Assembly (NCBI RefSeq): GCF_000971275.1
Contig: NZ_LAPV01000009.1
Location: forward strand, 1-64,000
Source: Devosia psychrophila
Lineage (GTDB): Bacteria > Pseudomonadota > Alphaproteobacteria > Rhizobiales > Devosiaceae
Length of the DNA: 64,000 bases
Direction of reading: 5' to 3'
In this document: positions 8,475-17,344 of the stretch, in pieces
How positions within the stretch are numbered: position 1 is the first letter of the stretch
Layout of the letters: every line of letters begins with the position of its first letter
Notes under the pieces: model-generated
The model's database searches: none
What the model was told of the DNA's origin: nothing
Seen by the model: only the letters and a program-made list of their open reading frames with translations
Program-made: the position numbers and the translations under genes

Positions 8475-9596
8475 CTACGAATACCGCAGTGCCACCAACT
8501 GCCCGCTCGACCATTCGATCTGGCCGGCGAGGTCAAGTTCCAGCAGCAGCATTTGCATGGCGGAGACGGTGAGGCCCGATTGGCGGACCAGTTCGTCGAC
8601 TTCGATTGGTGTGGCGGTTAGGGCAGACAGCAGTCGGGATTTGTCGTCTTCGGTGGGTGGGGGCGTGTCGGGGGTCAGGTCCGGTTCCCAGTCGCGGTCG
8701 AAGAGGGCGCCGCTAGCGGGGTCGGCGCTGCCGAGGGTTTCGATGATGTCTTCGGCGCAGGTGATCAGCCGGGCGCCTTGTTGGATCAGCGCATTGCCGC
8801 CTTCGGCGCGGGGATCGAGCGGCGAGCCGGGGACGGCGAAGACGTCGCGGTTTTGTTCCAGCGCCAGGCGGGCGGTGATCAGCGAGCCGCTGCGCTTGGC
8901 GGCTTCGACCACGACGATGCCGAGCGACAGGCCGGAGACCAGGCGGTTGCGGCGCGGGAAATCGCGGGCGCGGGGCTCCCAACCCAAGGGCATTTCGGTG
9001 AGTAGCGCGCCGCCGTTGTCGAGAATGTCGTGGGCCAGGGGGATGTTTTCGTCCGGGTAAATCTTGTCGAAGCCACCGGCGAGCACGGCGATGGTGCCGG
9101 TGATCAGCGTCGCCTGGTGGGCTGCGGTGTCAATGCCGCGAGCGAGGCCGGAGACTACGGTGTAGCCGCGCTCGCCGAGATCAGTGGCAAGCATTCGCGT
9201 CATCTTGATACCGGCAGACGATGCATTGCGGGCACCGACGATGCCAACGGTGCGCTGCCAGTCGAGGTTGACGCCCCCGGCCATGGTGACGAGGGGCGGC
9301 GAGGCGGGAATGTAGCCCAGCAGTTCCGGATAATCGGCCTCGCCCGAGGCAACGAGGCGGGCGCCAAAGCGCATCAGGCAGGCGATCTCGTCTTCCGCCG
9401 CGGCCTGGCTAGCGATTCGAGCCGGCTTGCCGGTGCGTTGCAACAGGCCGGGCAGGGCGTCTAGGGCTGCCTCGGCGGTGCCAAAGCGGTTGAGCAGTTG
9501 GCGGAAGGTGGCCGGACCCACATTGTCGGTGCGGATCAGGCGGAGCCAGGCGACGCGCTGCGCATCGGTGAGAGCGGCACTCAGGCGCGCCGCCAC
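8475..9596 (-). CDS. dprA: DNA-processing protein DprA
   Basis: DprA binds single-stranded DNA taken up during transformation and loads RecA. The 373-residue sequence has an N-terminal helix-hairpin-like region (DNVGPATFRQLLNRFG), the Rossmann-like DprA core with GIVGARNASSAG (about 117), SGLARGIDTAAH (about 153) and RNRLVSGLS, and a C-terminal winged-helix (EVDELVRQSGLTVSAMQ). The start is GTG at 9596, 4 bases after the plsY stop codon, so translation is probably coupled. Its position with plsY upstream is widely conserved in Rhizobiales and does not prove natural competence here. Confidence 0.94.
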   Translation of the reverse strand: MAARLSAALTDAQRVAWLRLIRTDNVGPATFRQLLNRFGTAEAALDALPGLLQRTGKPARIASQAAAEDEIACLMRFGARLVASGEADYPELLGYIPASPPLVTMAGGVNLDWQRTVGIVGARNASSAGIKMTRMLATDLGERGYTVVSGLARGIDTAAHQATLITGTIAVLAGGFDKIYPDENIPLAHDILDNGGALLTEMPLGWEPRARDFPRRNRLVSGLSLGIVVVEAAKRSGSLITARLALEQNRDVFAVPGSPLDPRAEGGNALIQQGARLITCAEDIIETLGSADPASGALFDRDWEPDLTPDTPPPTEDDKSRLLSALTATPIEVDELVRQSGLTVSAMQMLLLELDLAGQIEWSSGQLVALRYS

Positions 9597-9600
9597 CGGA

Positions 9601-10200
9601 CTACTTCGCCGTCTTTTCGGAGCCGATTTTCGGCTCCGTTCCAGCCATCAGGCGAACGATATTGGCGCGGTGCTGGAAGAACAGCATCAGGGCCATGACG
9701 GCGACGGCTCCGGCCAGCCATTCATTGACCACGACGAAGGCAAAAATCGGCGCGGTGGCGGCGGCGGTGAGCGCGGCAAGCGAGGACAATTTCTGGGCAA
9801 AAGCGATGACCAGCCAGACGGCGCAGAAGATCAGGCCGACGGGCCAGCTCAGTGCGAGCAGCGAACCGATCATCACGGCGACCCCTTTGCCGCCCTTGAA
9901 ATTGAGCCAGACCGGAAAGCAATGGCCGAGGAATGCGAAGATGGCGGCCAGCATGGCGGCGTTTTCGCCCCAATAGTAGCGCGCGACGAGGATAGGCAGG
10001 GCGGCTTTGGCGGCGTCGAGAATCAATGTGGCGGCAGCGAGCCAGCGGTTGCCGGTGCGCAGCACATTGGTGGCGCCGATATTGCCCGAGCCGATGTTGC
10101 GGATATCGCCGAGGCCGGCAGCCCGGGTCAGCAGCAAGCCAAACGGGACCGAGCCGCAGAGATAGGCGAACACCGCCGCGTAGAGCAGATTGACGTCCAT
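9601..10200 (-). CDS. plsY: Glycerol-3-phosphate acyltransferase PlsY
   Basis: PlsY is an integral membrane enzyme that transfers the acyl group from acyl-phosphate to glycerol-3-phosphate, the first step of phospholipid synthesis. The 199-residue protein has about five membrane helices and the family motifs GSVPFGLLL, GSGNIGATNVLR, KGGKGVAVMIG and LFFQHRANI. It ends 4 bases before the dprA start and begins 4 bases after the dihydroorotase-like gene, so the run pyrB-pyrC-like-plsY-dprA looks like one operon. Confidence 0.96.
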   Translation of the reverse strand: MDVNLLYAAVFAYLCGSVPFGLLLTRAAGLGDIRNIGSGNIGATNVLRTGNRWLAAATLILDAAKAALPILVARYYWGENAAMLAAIFAFLGHCFPVWLNFKGGKGVAVMIGSLLALSWPVGLIFCAVWLVIAFAQKLSSLAALTAAATAPIFAFVVVNEWLAGAVAVMALMLFFQHRANIVRLMAGTEPKIGSEKTAK

Positions 10201-10204
10201 TGGC

Positions 10205-11497
10205 TTAGTCCTCGTGCGTGTGAACGGTTTGCCCGCCCACGATGGTTCGCATCACCTTGCCAGCAAGCCGCGCGCCTTCAAAGCTGGTATTGCGCGATCT
10301 TGAGCGTATTTCCCGTTCCGAGACCTGCCACGGGTAATCCAGATCGAACAGGATCAGGTCGCCCGGGGCGCCCTTGGCGATGCGGCCTGAGGGCAGGCCG
10401 AGAATTTCGGCGGGGCGACTGGTCATGGCGCGGAGCACTGTGAGGAGGTCTACATCGCCGGAATGCACCAGACGCAGTGCGGCAGCCAGCAGAGTTTCGA
10501 GACCGATGGCGCCATCGGAGGCTTCGGCGAAGGGCTGGCGCTTGACCTCGGTGTCCTGCGGATCGTGATCGGAGTGGATGGTGTCGATGGTGCCGTTGCG
10601 CAGGCCCTCGATCATCGCCTGCCGGTCGTCTTCCGAACGCAGCGGGGTGCTGAGCTTAAAGAAGGTGCGGTAACGGCCAATGTCGTTCTCGTTGAGCGCG
10701 AGGTTATTGATGGAAATACCTGCGGTAACTGCCTTGTTACGCTTCTTGGCGGCAGCCATCAGCTCTACCGAGCCGGCGCAGGAGATTTGAGCGGCGTGGT
10801 ATCTGGTACCGGTCAGCGCCGCCAATTGCAGGTCGCGGGCCAGTGGAATGGTCTCGGCTTCCCGCGGAATGCCCTTGAGGCCAAGGATAGTGGCGAACAG
10901 GCCCTCGTTCATCACGCCTTCGCCGGTGAGGCTGTGATCGGAGACGTGGTGCACGACCGTCATGCCATAATTGGCGGCATAGCTCATGACGGTGCGCAGC
11001 AGCGAGGCCGACTGGATCGAGTGGCGGCCATCGGTGAGGCAGACGGCGCCTGCTTCCTGCAGCAGGCCGAACTCGGTCATTTCGAGACCAGCCAAGCCCT
11101 TGGTGATGGCACCGGCGGGCAGCACATTGACCTTGGAGGTGGCCTTGGCACGGCGGATCAGGAAATCCACCAGTGCGCCATCGTCGACCACCGGAGCGGT
11201 ATCGGGCATCATGACGAAGCTGGTGACGCCACCGGCTGCCGCGGCATCGCCGGCAGATTGAAGGGTTTCGCGATATTCCTTGCCGGGTTCACCGGTGAAA
11301 ACCCGCATGTCGATCAGGCCCGGGGCGAGAATCAGCCCGCCTGCATTGATGACTTCGGCGTCGTCTGGGACGCCGACCGGGCCGTTCAGCGCCACCTCAG
11401 TGATCAGGCCGTTTTCGACAAGAACAGCGCCGCGGGCATCGGTGCCCGAGGCAGGATCCAGGATACGGGCATTTTCGATCAGCAGCGGTCGGATCAT
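10205..11497 (-). CDS. Dihydroorotase-like protein lacking the HxH motif (PyrX type)
   Basis: The 430-residue protein belongs to the amidohydrolase superfamily next to dihydroorotase, the third enzyme of pyrimidine synthesis. True dihydroorotases carry two metal-binding histidines in D-x-H-x-H after the first strand. Here the segment is [10 protein letters not shown], with R65 and F67 at those positions. The other usual ligand regions are also changed ([18 protein letters not shown]). Inactive homologues of this kind (PyrX or PyrC') are known to assemble with aspartate carbamoyltransferase, and this gene overlaps pyrB by 4 bases. I infer a structural role with PyrB, with the active dihydroorotase encoded elsewhere. 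Annotation pipelines usually call it pyrC. Confidence 0.88.
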   Translation of the reverse strand: MIRPLLIENARILDPASGTDARGAVLVENGLITEVALNGPVGVPDDAEVINAGGLILAPGLIDMRVFTGEPGKEYRETLQSAGDAAAAGGVTSFVMMPDTAPVVDDGALVDFLIRRAKATSKVNVLPAGAITKGLAGLEMTEFGLLQEAGAVCLTDGRHSIQSASLLRTVMSYAANYGMTVVHHVSDHSLTGEGVMNEGLFATILGLKGIPREAETIPLARDLQLAALTGTRYHAAQISCAGSVELMAAAKKRNKAVTAGISINNLALNENDIGRYRTFFKLSTPLRSEDDRQAMIEGLRNGTIDTIHSDHDPQDTEVKRQPFAEASDGAIGLETLLAAALRLVHSGDVDLLTVLRAMTSRPAEILGLPSGRIAKGAPGDLILFDLDYPWQVSEREIRSRSRNTSFEGARLAGKVMRTIVGGQTVHTHED

Positions 11498-12483
11498 GCG
11501 TGGTCTCCCGCGGGGAGCAGCGCATCGAGTACGGCCATGCGGACGGCGACGCCCATTTCGACTTGTTCAGTGATGACGGACTGCACGCCATCGGCGATGG
11601 CCGGGTCGATCTCGACGCCGCGGTTCATCGGGCCGGGATGCATGACGATGGCGTCGGGCTTGGCGAAGCTGAGCTTTTCGGCGTCGAGACCGTAGAAGTG
11701 GTAATATTCGCGGACCGAGGGGATCATCCGGCCATTGGCGCGCTCGTGTTGCAGGCGCAGCATCATTACCACGTCGCAGCCTTTGAGGCCTTCGCGCATG
11801 TCGGTGAAGACCTCGGTGGCGAGGTGTTCGATGCCGGCCGGCAGCAGGTTGCGCGGTGCAATGACCCGGGTGCGGACATTGAGTGCGCCGAGTAGCAGCA
11901 GGTTTGAGCGGACGACGCGGGAATTGGCGATATCGCCGCAGATGGCGACGGTGAGCCCGGAAATGCGGCCCTTGTGGCGGCGGATAGTCAGCGCGTCGAG
12001 CAGGGCCTGGGTGGGGTGCTCATGCGCGCCGTCGCCGGCGTTGATCACCGCGCAGCCAACCTTTTGGGACAGCAGTTCTACCGCGCCGGCTGCCGAGTGG
12101 CGCACCACGATGACGTCGGGGCGCATGGCGTTTAGAGTCGCAGCGGTGTCGACCAGGGTTTCGCCCTTGGAGACCGAGCTGGACTTGACCGACATGTTCA
12201 TCACCAGCGCGCCGAGGCGCTTGCCGGCGATCTCGAAAGAGCCCTGGGTACGGGTCGATGGCTCAAAGAACAGGTTGATCTGGGTCTTGCCAGCCAGCGT
12301 CGGATGACTTTTCCGCTCCTGCCGCGAGACCGGGACCATGCGCTCGGCCCGATCGAGCAGGTCGATGATCTCGTGCTGCTTGAGATCGGCGATCGACAGC
12401 AGATGGCGCTGTTTGAAAGGGGGAAAATCGCCGGACGAACCGGCGGGCGTGGTGGTGGCTGTCGCCGCGCTTGCTTGGGCCAT
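11494..12483 (-). CDS. pyrB: Aspartate carbamoyltransferase catalytic subunit
   Basis: PyrB condenses carbamoyl phosphate with aspartate in the second step of pyrimidine synthesis. The 329-residue sequence shows the carbamoyl-phosphate motif FFEPSTRT (about 72-79), HPTQALLD (about 151) and MHPGPMNRG near the C-terminus. The N-terminus has an extra A/T/S-rich stretch before FKQRHLLSI. It is the first gene of the pyrB/pyrX/plsY/dprA run. No PyrI regulatory subunit lies nearby, which fits assembly with the PyrX-type partner. Confidence 0.96.
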   Translation of the reverse strand: MAQASAATATTTPAGSSGDFPPFKQRHLLSIADLKQHEIIDLLDRAERMVPVSRQERKSHPTLAGKTQINLFFEPSTRTQGSFEIAGKRLGALVMNMSVKSSSVSKGETLVDTAATLNAMRPDVIVVRHSAAGAVELLSQKVGCAVINAGDGAHEHPTQALLDALTIRRHKGRISGLTVAICGDIANSRVVRSNLLLLGALNVRTRVIAPRNLLPAGIEHLATEVFTDMREGLKGCDVVMMLRLQHERANGRMIPSVREYYHFYGLDAEKLSFAKPDAIVMHPGPMNRGVEIDPAIADGVQSVITEQVEMGVAVRMAVLDALLPAGDHA

Positions 12484-12554
12484 GCGCTCCCGTCCCTGAT
12501 GTTCAGCGGGGTGTAGTGGAGGGGGGCGTCGTAATCAACATATTGTTGAGCCGC

Positions 12555-13043
12555 CTACAGCCGAAGCCGATCCAGCGCGCCCTGCAGAATGTAGCTGGCG
12601 GCGAGTTTATCGACCACTTCGGCACGGCGGTCGCGGCGCAGGTCGGCCTCGATCATCATACGTGTAACGGCGCTGGTGGAGAGGCGTTCGTCCCAGAAGG
12701 CGATCGGCAGCGCGGTCTTTTGCGCCAGGTTGCGGGCGAAGGCGCGGGTCGATTGCACGCGCGGCCCCTCGGAGCCATCCATATTGAGCGGCAGGCCGAG
12801 GATGATGGCGGCGATCTGATTCTCGCCGATCAACTGGATCAGGCGCTCGGCATCCTGGGTGAACTTGGTGCGCCTGATGGTTTCGAGCGGCGTGGCCGAA
12901 TAGCGCATGCCATCGCTGATGGCCACGCCGATGGTCTTGGTGCCAAGATCCAGCGCCATGATGCGGCCGGTCGCGGGAATGGAAGCGAGCGGATTGGCAA
13001 ACTCGGGAATGGGCTCTTCGGTCATCTGGGGCTCGCTTGCCAC
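12555..13043 (-). CDS. ruvX: Putative pre-16S rRNA nuclease / Holliday-junction resolvase-like YqgF
   Basis: This RNase H-fold nuclease family takes part in maturation of the 16S rRNA 5' end and was earlier named for similarity to Holliday-junction resolvases. The 162-residue protein has the first acidic residue in IMALDLGTKTIGVA (D32), the motif GLPLNMDGSEGPR, and DERLST with its conserved DE. It carries about 25 extra N-terminal residues before the core, so the start could be later, for example the ATG encoding M29. It is divergent from the gene at 13095. Confidence 0.92.
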   Translation of the reverse strand: MASEPQMTEEPIPEFANPLASIPATGRIMALDLGTKTIGVAISDGMRYSATPLETIRRTKFTQDAERLIQLIGENQIAAIILGLPLNMDGSEGPRVQSTRAFARNLAQKTALPIAFWDERLSTSAVTRMMIEADLRRDRRAEVVDKLAASYILQGALDRLRL

Positions 13044-13094
13044 TTTGGCGTCGTCCTATAGGGTGCGGACGGACTTGGCGACAGGAAAGCGCGG

Positions 13095-13628
13095 ATGAAA
13101 CTCACCTGGTTTGGCGGCACGACGATCCGCATTCATATCGGCGGGGCGATTCTGGTAATCGACCCGGAAGGGGCGCCGGCTGGGATTGCCACGGCGGAAC
13201 TGGTGAGTGGGGCGGATTCCATTATCGAGGGTTTTGGAGTTGATCTGGAGGAAGTTGACTTGGTTACGTGGAAGCCTCGCAAGGTGCCACGGCTGCTGGA
13301 TGAGGGTGATTCCCTGCCTTTAGTGCAGGCGTGGGTCGCCGACCGGGGTGCGATACTCATCGAAGCTGTTGGCGAACCGCCCTTGCTCCTCGTGAGCCTC
13401 GATATTCCGACAGTTGGCCGTTGGACAGAACATGCCGTTGTCGTTGTCTTTGGTGACGCAAATGAGCTGCGGGCGAGGGGAGGGCACGTTGTCGGGCAGT
13501 TCGGCGCAAGACTGCTTGCGCTGGCCGGGAACGAGGCCGCTGTGGACGAGGCGATACCCGCTTTGCGCGACTCGCTCGATGAAACCGGACTGGTCGCGCT
13601 CGAAGCTGGGCTGGCTCTTGAAGTCTGA
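13095..13628 (+). CDS. Hypothetical protein, degenerate metallo-beta-lactamase-like N-terminus
   Basis: I do not recognise a characterised family. The first 25 residues (MKLTWFGGTTIRIHIGGAILVIDPEG) follow the pattern of UlaG/metallo-beta-lactamase-fold proteins, where such a strand pair precedes the metal site. The HxHxDH motif and later histidine ligands are absent in the 177 residues, so hydrolase activity is unlikely. The rest is rich in Val, Leu, Ala and acidic residues, with no signal peptide or membrane helix. AGGA at about 13081 supports the start. It lies between ruvX (divergent) and gatC. Confidence 0.75.
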   Translation: MKLTWFGGTTIRIHIGGAILVIDPEGAPAGIATAELVSGADSIIEGFGVDLEEVDLVTWKPRKVPRLLDEGDSLPLVQAWVADRGAILIEAVGEPPLLLVSLDIPTVGRWTEHAVVVVFGDANELRARGGHVVGQFGARLLALAGNEAAVDEAIPALRDSLDETGLVALEAGLALEV

Positions 13629-13715
13629 TCTGTCGCATCAGCCATTTTCATTGTCTTTTGTGGCCGGTGATTGCTAATACGGCCATCAACGAGCCGTTCT
13701 TTTCTGGAGTTTCCC

Positions 13716-14003
13716 ATGTCCGTCGACGCAGCAACCGTAAAGCGCATCGGGCGCCTGGCGCGCATTCGCATCGAAGAGAATGAGGTGGAAAGCTATCAGA
13801 GCGAGCTCAATGCCATCCTTGGCTTCATCGAGCAGCTTGGTGAAATCAACGTCGACGGCATCGAGCCGATGACCTCGGTGACGCCGATGACGCTGCGCCG
13901 CCGCGACGACGTGATCAGCGACGGCGGCTATGCCGAAAAGATCGTCGCCAATGCGCCGCTGACCGAAGACAATTTCTTCATGGTGCCCAAGGTGATTGAA
14001 TAA
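13716..14003 (+). CDS. gatC: Asp/Glu-tRNA amidotransferase subunit C
   Basis: GatC stabilises the GatA-GatB amidotransferase, which converts misacylated Glu-tRNA(Gln) and Asp-tRNA(Asn) to the amidated forms. The 95-residue sequence [21 protein letters not shown]... with [22 protein letters not shown] and the C-terminal [11 protein letters not shown] is typical in length and motifs. TGGAG at about 13704 supports the ATG. Its stop codon overlaps the next start (TAATG), so translation of the acetyltransferase gene is coupled to it. gatA follows only after three intervening genes. Confidence 0.96.
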   Translation: MSVDAATVKRIGRLARIRIEENEVESYQSELNAILGFIEQLGEINVDGIEPMTSVTPMTLRRRDDVISDGGYAEKIVANAPLTEDNFFMVPKVIE

Positions 14004-14485
14004 TGGCGGTTTCCATCGCCATCGAGACACCGCTGCAGGACGATGTGCGCGGCCTAGTGGCGCGCCTCAACGACCATTTGCAGCCGCTGTCGCCTCCTGA
14101 ATTCCAGTTCAAGATGACCGTGGATCAGATGGCCGGCGCCGATACTACTGTGTTTGTGGCCCGCGACGAAAGCGGCAAGGCTATCGGCATGGGCGCGCTG
14201 AAGCTGCATTCGGCTGAACTGGGCGAAGTGAAGCGCATGTTCACCGACGCCGAAGTGCGCGGCAAGCGCGTCGGTTCGGCGCTGCTGGAGGCTATCGTCG
14301 GCCTGGCGCGCCAGAAGAACCTGTCCACGGTCGTGCTGGAAACCGGCACCGGCGAGGGAATGGCGGAGGCGCATCGTCTCTACACCCGCAGTGGGTTCGT
14401 GACCCGCGGGGCCTTTCTGGATTATCCCGCTAGCGAATGGTCTGCATTCTTTGAAATGCCGTTGAACCAGGAACAGCCCGCATGA
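14003..14485 (+). CDS. GNAT-family N-acetyltransferase
   Basis: This 160-residue protein has the GNAT acetyl-CoA fold, with the pyrophosphate-binding segment VRGKRVGSALLEAIVGLA (motif A) and LYTRSGFVTRGAFLDYPAS (motif B). The latter resembles the PTR2/YafP-like group whose members acetylate small amines or antibiotics, but the substrate is unknown. It overlaps gatC by one base at its start and the next gene by four bases at its end. It is thus part of the gatC-gatA transcription unit without an obvious role in amidotransfer. Confidence 0.88.
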   Translation: MAVSIAIETPLQDDVRGLVARLNDHLQPLSPPEFQFKMTVDQMAGADTTVFVARDESGKAIGMGALKLHSAELGEVKRMFTDAEVRGKRVGSALLEAIVGLARQKNLSTVVLETGTGEGMAEAHRLYTRSGFVTRGAFLDYPASEWSAFFEMPLNQEQPA

Positions 14486-14970
14486 AATTTCGTTTTGCGA
14501 CAGTGATGATGCTCGCTTCGATCGGTTCTGCCATGGCGGCGGATCAGTATGATGCGGTTTATGCCACCGACCCGGCGGCCTGCGAACGTACCGGCGCGGA
14601 GCTGGGGCAGGCGCTGTTCGAGCTGCAGGCAGCTATCGTCGCGCCGCGGGTCGGCATCTGGATGGGCGAGCTGGAGTGCATTTTCAACGATGTACGGATG
14701 AACCCGTCGCCTTGGGGCGCCGTCAAGGAAGTCTACGCGACCGCACGTTGCGAGGGGCCGTATCTGGCGTTCATTGACCAGGTCGCTGTCACCTCGGATT
14801 CGGGCAATATCAACCTGGCCTGGGGCGACCAGGAGGGCACGCCGCCGGCCATGGTGGAAATCCTCTCGATGAAGCACGGTGAAAGCACCGATGCTGCACG
14901 CGAACCGCTGGATTATGCCGGCGTTTACACGCTGTGCGAAGGGCTGACTGCGGCGGACCTCGTGCCATGA
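14482..14970 (+). CDS. Hypothetical secreted protein, paralogue 1
   Basis: No characterised family is recognised. The 162-residue product has a clear signal peptide (MKFRFATVMMLASIGSAMA, cleavage after AMA), so it should be periplasmic. The mature part starts with DQYDAVYATDPAACERTG and contains three cysteines (in AACERT, ELECIFND and ARCEGP), plus YTLCEG near the end, giving likely disulfides. The neighbour at 14967 shares YA-x-DPAAC, a second Cys before F-x-D (ECIFND / QCNFYD), x-C-E-x-P and Y-T-x-C at the end. The two are tandem paralogues. It overlaps the genes on both sides by four bases. Confidence 0.85.
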   Translation: MKFRFATVMMLASIGSAMAADQYDAVYATDPAACERTGAELGQALFELQAAIVAPRVGIWMGELECIFNDVRMNPSPWGAVKEVYATARCEGPYLAFIDQVAVTSDSGNINLAWGDQEGTPPAMVEILSMKHGESTDAAREPLDYAGVYTLCEGLTAADLVP

Positions 14971-15422
14971 TGCGATTGGCGCTGGCCTTTGCTGTGCTGG
15001 CGACGCCTGTTGTGGCGCAGGAAGACATGGTTATCGACCAGACCAAGATCTATGCCAGCGATCCGGCTGCCTGCGCGGCGCTGGAGAGCAAGGGAATCGA
15101 TGCCTTCACGGACAGTGATTTTCTTGTATTGAAATTCCCCGACGGCATTCAGTCGATGGAATTCCAGTGCAATTTCTATGATATCAAGAGCCGACCCAAC
15201 ACGCCGCTGCTGCATGTTTCTGCGGTATGCGAGGCGCCGGGAGAGCTTTATCCCGATACGTTTGCCATCGCGCCTTTTGCTGAGAATGCCATCCAAGTGG
15301 TTTCGAGCTATGATGCCATGATGGTGACGGCCGGCATTTATCCGCCACCCGGGCCGACCACCAATCCCGGCGTGACCATCTATACCCGCTGCGACAATCT
15401 GAGCGAGATTCCCGTTGACTGA
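14967..15422 (+). CDS. Hypothetical secreted protein, paralogue 2
   Basis: This 151-residue protein has a short signal peptide ([18 protein letters not shown]) and a mature region with the same cysteine layout as the preceding gene: [27 protein letters not shown] and YTRCDNL. No enzyme motif is seen. I infer a periplasmic, disulfide-stabilised fold of unknown function that arose by tandem duplication. ATGA at 14967-14970 overlaps the upstream stop, and the gatA start lies inside its last codons. I chose the first of two adjacent ATG codons. Confidence 0.82.
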   Translation: MMRLALAFAVLATPVVAQEDMVIDQTKIYASDPAACAALESKGIDAFTDSDFLVLKFPDGIQSMEFQCNFYDIKSRPNTPLLHVSAVCEAPGELYPDTFAIAPFAENAIQVVSSYDAMMVTAGIYPPPGPTTNPGVTIYTRCDNLSEIPVD

Positions 15423-16899
15423 CCTGACCAAACTCAGCCTGGCCGATGCCCGCAAGGGCCTCAAGGCAAAGAGCTTTACCGCTACCGAACTGACCGGCGC
15501 CTATCTCACGGCGATCGACGCGGCCAACCCGAGCCTCAACGCTTATGTGGCGGTGACGCCGGACAAGGCGCTCGAGATGGCGAAAGCCAGCGACGAAAAG
15601 CTGATGCAGGGGCAGGGCGGCACGCTGGAAGGCATTCCGCTCGGCATCAAGGACCTGTTCGCCACCAAGGGCGTGCATACCCAGGCGGCCAGCCACATCC
15701 TCGACGGCTTCAAGCCCGAGTATGAATCGACCGTCACGGCGAACCTGTGGCGCGATGGTGCCGTCATGCTGGGCAAGCTCAACATGGACGAGTTCGCCAT
15801 GGGGTCGTCCAACGAGACGTCCTATTACGGCCCGGTAGTCAGCCCGTTCCGCGCCGAGGGCAGCAATGCCAAGCTGGTGCCGGGTGGCTCGTCCGGCGGT
15901 TCGGCGGCGGCGGTGTCGGCATGGCTCTGCGCCGCCGCGACGGCAACAGATACCGGCGGCTCGATCCGCCAGCCAGCGGCATTTACCGGCACTGTCGGCA
16001 TCAAGCCAACCTATGGACGTTGCTCGCGTTGGGGCACGGTCGCGTTTGCATCTTCGCTCGATCAGGCTGGCCCGATCGCCCGCACGGTGGAAGACGCCGC
16101 CATGATGATGACCTCAATGTCGGGCTTCGACGTCAAGGATTCCACCAGCGTCGATCTGGCGGTGCCGGACTTTGCCGCTGCCGTCGAACGTGGCGTCAAA
16201 GGCCTCGTCATTGGCGTGCCGCGCGAATATCGCATGGACGGCATGCCGGTGGAGATCGAGAAGCTGTGGAGCCAGGGCCTTGAATGGCTCAAGGCCGAAG
16301 GCGCCACTGTCCGCGACATTTCACTGCCACATACCAAATACGCCCTGCCTGCATACTACATCGTCGCCCCGGCCGAAGCCTCGTCAAACCTTGCACGCTA
16401 CGACGGCGTCAAGTATGGCCTGCGTGTTTCGGGCAAGGACATCACCGACATGTACGAACTGACCCGCGCCGCCGGCTTCGGCCGCGAGGTGAAGCGCCGC
16501 ATCATGATTGGGACATACGTGCTGTCTGCAGGTTATTTTGACGCATTCTATGTCAAGGCACAGAAAGTCCGTACGCTGATCAAGAAGGATTTCGAGGACG
16601 CCTTCAATGACGGCGTCGACGCCATCCTGACGCCCGCCACGCCATCTGCCGCTTTCGGCATCGGTGACGAGGCGCTGGCTGCCGATCCGGTGGCGATGTA
16701 TCTCAACGACGTCTTTACCGTGACGGTCAACATGGCGGGCCTACCGGGTATCGCCGTGCCCGCCGGCAAGGACGCTGCCGGGTTGCCGCTCGGCCTGCAG
16801 CTGATCGGCAAGCCGTTCGACGAGGAAACGCTGTTTGCGGCCGCTCGCGTCATCGAAAAGAGCGCCGCCATGGACTTCTCGCCGAAGCCCTGGTGGTAA
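15415..16899 (+). CDS. gatA: Asp/Glu-tRNA amidotransferase subunit A
   Basis: GatA is the amidase subunit that releases ammonia from glutamine for transamidation of Glu-tRNA(Gln) and Asp-tRNA(Asn). The 494-residue protein has the amidase-signature triad: K79 in [11 protein letters not shown]159 in [12 protein letters not shown] and S183 in [12 protein letters not shown]. The start is a TTG that overlaps the end of the preceding secreted-protein gene by 8 bases, so its expression should depend on upstream translation. A hairpin at 16911 ends the unit, separating it from gatB. Confidence 0.96.
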   Translation: MTDLTKLSLADARKGLKAKSFTATELTGAYLTAIDAANPSLNAYVAVTPDKALEMAKASDEKLMQGQGGTLEGIPLGIKDLFATKGVHTQAASHILDGFKPEYESTVTANLWRDGAVMLGKLNMDEFAMGSSNETSYYGPVVSPFRAEGSNAKLVPGGSSGGSAAAVSAWLCAAATATDTGGSIRQPAAFTGTVGIKPTYGRCSRWGTVAFASSLDQAGPIARTVEDAAMMMTSMSGFDVKDSTSVDLAVPDFAAAVERGVKGLVIGVPREYRMDGMPVEIEKLWSQGLEWLKAEGATVRDISLPHTKYALPAYYIVAPAEASSNLARYDGVKYGLRVSGKDITDMYELTRAAGFGREVKRRIMIGTYVLSAGYFDAFYVKAQKVRTLIKKDFEDAFNDGVDAILTPATPSAAFGIGDEALAADPVAMYLNDVFTVTVNMAGLPGIAVPAGKDAAGLPLGLQLIGKPFDEETLFAAARVIEKSAAMDFSPKPWW

Positions 16900-16910
16900 G
16901 CCTAAAGCAA

Positions 16911-16932
16911 GGCGCCCCTTGATCGGGGCGCC
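16911..16932 (+). terminator. Probable terminator after gatA
   Basis: GGCGCCCC, loop TTGATC, GGGGCGCC form a perfect 8-bp stem 11 bases after the gatA stop, followed by a weak T-containing stretch (GTTCGGCCTTATTTGG). It probably ends the gatC-gatA transcript. Confidence 0.55.
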
Positions 16933-17019
16933 GTTCGGCCTTATTTGGCCCCCATGCACAAATTGAAATTGGTTGTGATGCCGCCCAGGCAGGCGTCCGG
17001 GCCAACAAGGGTTTCACCG

Positions 17020-17337
17020 ATGGCCGCTGACATTTTCTCATCGCTCGACTGGTCCGAGCCGCCCAAGGACATGAGCAAACCGCTCCAGGCCCTATGGTGG
17101 CTGAAGAAGGGCGAACTGCGCGTCGGCCCCGAATGGGAGCAGGCGCATAACATTGTGCAGTCGATGGAAGGCGTTGCCGCATTCGACTGGGTGCATGCGC
17201 TGATGCACTGGATAGAGGCCGACATGGGCAACGCGGATTATTGGTATCGCCGCGCCGGCAAGAAGCGGGCGACCGCGAGCGTGGCCAACGAGTGGGAACA
17301 CATCGCGGCATCGCTGAGTGACGTGACGAGGCACTGA
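17020..17337 (+). CDS. Conserved hypothetical protein
   Basis: The 105-residue product (MAADIFSSLDWSEPPKDMS...) looks like a small soluble cytoplasmic protein. I recall similar small proteins of unknown function in other Rhizobiales, recognisable by the ALWWLKKG...VGPEWEQAH...DWVHALMHWIEADMGNADYWYRRAG pattern, but I cannot assign a function. It is rich in Trp and His. The frame is open further upstream (to 16945), but that part overlaps the gatA terminator, so the ATG at 17020 is preferred. It is convergent with the next gene, with 7 bases between stops. Confidence 0.75.
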   Translation: MAADIFSSLDWSEPPKDMSKPLQALWWLKKGELRVGPEWEQAHNIVQSMEGVAAFDWVHALMHWIEADMGNADYWYRRAGKKRATASVANEWEHIAASLSDVTRH

Positions 17338-17344
17338 GGGCAGA

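Noticed and set aside
16941-17231. 96-codon minus-strand frame ending DACLGGITTNFNLCMGAK near the gatA terminator
   Set aside because: The C-terminal Cys phrase looked protein-like, but the frame overlaps the conserved gene at 17020 and has no start signal.
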